A stretch of DNA of 17,148 bases from an uncultured Clostridia bacterium. Its GTDB lineage: Bacteria; Bacillota; Clostridia; UBA1381. Below the pieces are notes generated by a model. It did no database searches. It was not told the origin of the DNA and saw only the letters and a program-made list of their open reading frames with translations. The stretch's first letter is position 1; each line of letters opens with the position of its first letter. The position numbers and the translations under genes are program-made. The stretch is taken from contig CAKSPN010000019.1 in the NCBI GenBank assembly GCA_934481375.1, positions 1 through 17,148 on the forward strand, in the 5' to 3' direction. Positions 15,005 to 17,148 of the stretch are shown in pieces.

Positions 15005-17068
15005 TCAAAGTACGCCACGATAAAAATGTCCTCGGGTGATTGTGTTCTGACGTGGCTGTGCAGCGGCTTGTCCGTCAAGCGCCGATTTGTATTCGCTTAT
15101 TATTTCGGCGCACTGCTTTGCGCTCTCCGTTGTGAACACAAGACGTATCGAATTTATGCCCGTGCGCAGTAAATCATCTGCTTTATCCGCCGTGTAAATC
15201 GGCTTTGAATTAAGCAATACAGCACGGCAGTCCTTTGTACACATTACGGGAAATTCCTCGTTTTTTCTGTCGTGCAGAACGTATCCCGATTTGCCCGATG
15301 CGCAATGCCCCGCCGCTTTTAGGGGACAATTTTTCATTATCATAAGCGGAAGTCTGCCGTAGCCTATTACCTCCGCATAAACATCGGTGTTTTTCAAAAG
15401 CGCCGATATTTCATGAAGATTAAGCTCAGGTGAAATAAGCACGCTTTTAAGGTCTTTGTAATTTTCCGCCGTCTGCGAATTGAACACATTAAGCCGCATA
15501 CCGCCGTACACGCCGTAATCTTTATAAAACCTCACCGCCGCCGCCGACTGCACACACACGTCCGATGCGTTCGGCTTTGCGCCGTCAAAAATATCCGACA
15601 TACACGCCACAACGTGCCTTGCGCCCATTCTGCGGACTTCGTCCGCAATTTCGTTGGGCGCAAAAACGGTTTCTATTCCGCTTTTTATCACGGTTTTTGC
15701 CTGTTCGGTATTTGCGACCTCCGCCGTAAGGCGGACTTCGCCGACCGCACGGCGTTCACGCCGTACGGGCTGTGCCTCTGTCTTTGTGCGCAGAGGTCTT
15801 TTTTTGCGCAGTTCTTCCAATTTTTCACACGCTTCACGGCGCACGGCGTTAAGCTCCTTTATGGGAACGGTTACGCCGTCATCGGCATATATGCCGATGT
15901 TCTGCACCTCAAACGGGGTCTGACCCAGTTTCAAAAGCTGTTCCTTTATCCGCTCCTCGCCGAGCGGTCTGTTTATTGCCTTTTCGGCAGATATTGCGCC
16001 CTGTGCGGCGGCGTAATTGCCGTCATTGTCCGACATATTTATTATGACGGGACTTCCGCAGGAAATATACGCCGACATATCAACGGGAATTTTTCTTATA
16101 TTTGCTCCCTGTGCCACACGGCTTTTTGCCTGTGCGGTGAATTTATTTTCCGACATATTGCCGGGGGTTTTATGGCTCATCATATCTTTGCCGAGTCTGT
16201 CGGTAAAATATCCGTCCGTAAATCCGGAACGTGAGAATGCGTCAAGCAGTTCACGCATATCGGCATTTGTGACATGCGAGGGATTATCGAGATATTTTCT
16301 GTACACTCCCGTAACGGCGCTCACGTACTCCGCACGCTTGAGCCGTCCCTCAATTTTCAAGGACGCAACTCCCATTCTTTCAAGTTCTGAAAGTTCGTTT
16401 ACAAGCGCCATATCCTTTGGGCTTAACATATATCCCTCGGCAAGGCTTTTGCCGTTTCGGCAAATCGAATACGGCAGACGGCACGGCTGAGCACAACAGC
16501 CTCTGTTTCCGCTCCTGCCCCCTAAAATGCTCGACATAAGGCACTGTCCCGAATAGCACATACATATTGCGCCATGGACAAAAACTTCAATCTCCGCCTT
16601 TGCGTTTTTGCATATATGTTCGATTTCCTTTCCCGAAAGTTCACGTGCAAGCACCACTCTCGAAAAACCTTTTTCTTCAAGATACCGCACGCCCTCAAGG
16701 CTTGTGACGGTCATCTGCGTGCTTGCGTGCAGGGGCATTTCGGGAACGAGTTTGTGAATAAGCTCCGCCGCTCCGATATCCTGTATTATCAGTGCGTCCG
16801 CACCTGCGTCGCACAAATCGTAAATATAGCTTTTAAGCTCCGAAAGCTCGTTTTCCTTTATCAGGATATTGACCGCCGTATGCAGATCAACTCCATAAAG
16901 ATGGCAGTAGTCCGCCTGCTTTTTTATATCCTCAACGGAAAAATTATCCGCACTTCTGCGTGCGCTGAATTTCGGACCGCCTATATACACGGCGTCCGCT
17001 CCCGACTGCACCGCCGCCCTAAGCGCCGCTTCGCCGCCGCCCGGCGCCAAAAGCTCTGTTTTATTCAT
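15005..17068 (-). CDS. Peptidase U32 family protein (RNA hydroxylation type)
   Basis: A 687-residue protein. The N-terminal TIM-barrel-like part starts ELLAPGGGEAALRAAVQSGA (5-24). It contains the U32 signature EVFVHGAICMCYSGQCLMS (161-179) and nearby cysteines C169, C176, C192 and C196, suited to an iron-sulfur cluster. A long middle and C-terminal part is of the DUF3656 type, ending RGHFYRGVL. Characterised relatives (E. coli RlhA/YdcP, TrhP) hydroxylate rRNA or tRNA rather than cut protein, so the peptidase name is historical; which RNA this one modifies cannot be told. Its ATG overlaps the stop of the upstream gene in ATGAATAA with no clear Shine-Dalgarno, implying translational coupling. 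A structured repeat starts one base after its TGA. Confidence 0.9.
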   Translation of the reverse strand: MNKTELLAPGGGEAALRAAVQSGADAVYIGGPKFSARRSADNFSVEDIKKQADYCHLYGVDLHTAVNILIKENELSELKSYIYDLCDAGADALIIQDIGAAELIHKLVPEMPLHASTQMTVTSLEGVRYLEEKGFSRVVLARELSGKEIEHICKNAKAEIEVFVHGAICMCYSGQCLMSSILGGRSGNRGCCAQPCRLPYSICRNGKSLAEGYMLSPKDMALVNELSELERMGVASLKIEGRLKRAEYVSAVTGVYRKYLDNPSHVTNADMRELLDAFSRSGFTDGYFTDRLGKDMMSHKTPGNMSENKFTAQAKSRVAQGANIRKIPVDMSAYISCGSPVIINMSDNDGNYAAAQGAISAEKAINRPLGEERIKEQLLKLGQTPFEVQNIGIYADDGVTVPIKELNAVRREACEKLEELRKKRPLRTKTEAQPVRRERRAVGEVRLTAEVANTEQAKTVIKSGIETVFAPNEIADEVRRMGARHVVACMSDIFDGAKPNASDVCVQSAAAVRFYKDYGVYGGMRLNVFNSQTAENYKDLKSVLISPELNLHEISALLKNTDVYAEVIGYGRLPLMIMKNCPLKAAGHCASGKSGYVLHDRKNEEFPVMCTKDCRAVLLNSKPIYTADKADDLLRTGINSIRLVFTTESAKQCAEIISEYKSALDGQAAAQPRQNTITRGHFYRGVL

Positions 17069-17148
17069 CGGTCTTTATGTCAAGCATATCGAACAATTCC
17101 TTTTCACGTATACGATACTGCTTTTTCACATACTCCACTTTTTCTTCC
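17061..17148 (-). CDS. 3' end of a small gene, possibly zapA
   Basis: Only the last 28 codons are in the window. The visible peptide EEKVEYVKKQYRIREKELF continues with DMLDIKTDE and a TAA stop, charged and probably helical. In Clostridia the gene directly before a DUF3656 U32 gene is often zapA, an FtsZ-ring stabiliser with a C-terminal coiled coil, which fits, but this is inference from context. The stop overlaps the U32 start by 8 bases. Confidence 0.45.
   Translation of the reverse strand, partial: EEKVEYVKKQYRIREKELFDMLDIKTDE

Overview
The window looks like a chromosomal segment of a low-to-moderate GC Gram-positive bacterium of the class Clostridia. The evidence is the joined maf-mreBCD-PBP2-minCD-mgsA cluster, strong AGGAGG-type ribosome binding sites, a peptidase U32/DUF3656 gene next to what may be zapA, and a secreted protein with copper-amine-oxidase-N-type stalk domains. 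I cannot name the species. All genes but one lie on the minus strand, so transcription runs from high to low coordinates. I see no insertion sequence, prophage, CRISPR array, rRNA or tRNA.

Layout in the direction of transcription. (1) 17148 to 7804: the 3' end of a small gene (possibly zapA) overlaps a U32-family gene. Then come maf, mreB, mreC, mreD, a class B penicillin-binding protein (PBP2), minC, minD and mgsA, ending in a strong intrinsic terminator at 7770-7802. This is an elongation and division-site cluster: MreB/C/D and PBP2 run lateral wall synthesis, MinC/MinD block FtsZ rings away from mid-cell, and Maf is a nucleotide pyrophosphatase linked to septum control. minE and rodA, which I would expect in related clusters, are absent. 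A second promoter between minC and minD should allow separate expression of minD-mgsA. (2) 7312-7614: one plus-strand XRE-family regulator with its own short intergenic regions. (3) 7073 to 3051: alaS from a perfect consensus promoter, then a NodB-type polysaccharide deacetylase and a HIT-family hydrolase, ending at a GC-rich hairpin. (4) 3024 to 114: a secreted stalk-domain protein followed by an MFS transporter.

The most unusual feature is a pair of related, RNA-like repeats. One follows the U32 stop codon (14920-15003) and one follows the mreC stop codon (12345-12442). Each has perfect terminal inverted repeats whose sequence differs between the copies, while the motifs just inside and outside the arms are shared. 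Each begins within one to two bases of the preceding stop codon and ends before the ribosome binding site of the next gene. They also create false N-terminal extensions of Maf and MreD. A second curiosity is the alaS leader, which has a perfect promoter, a possible 12-codon upstream ORF whose start region repeats that of alaS base for base over 12 nt, and a hairpin just ahead of the Shine-Dalgarno sequence.
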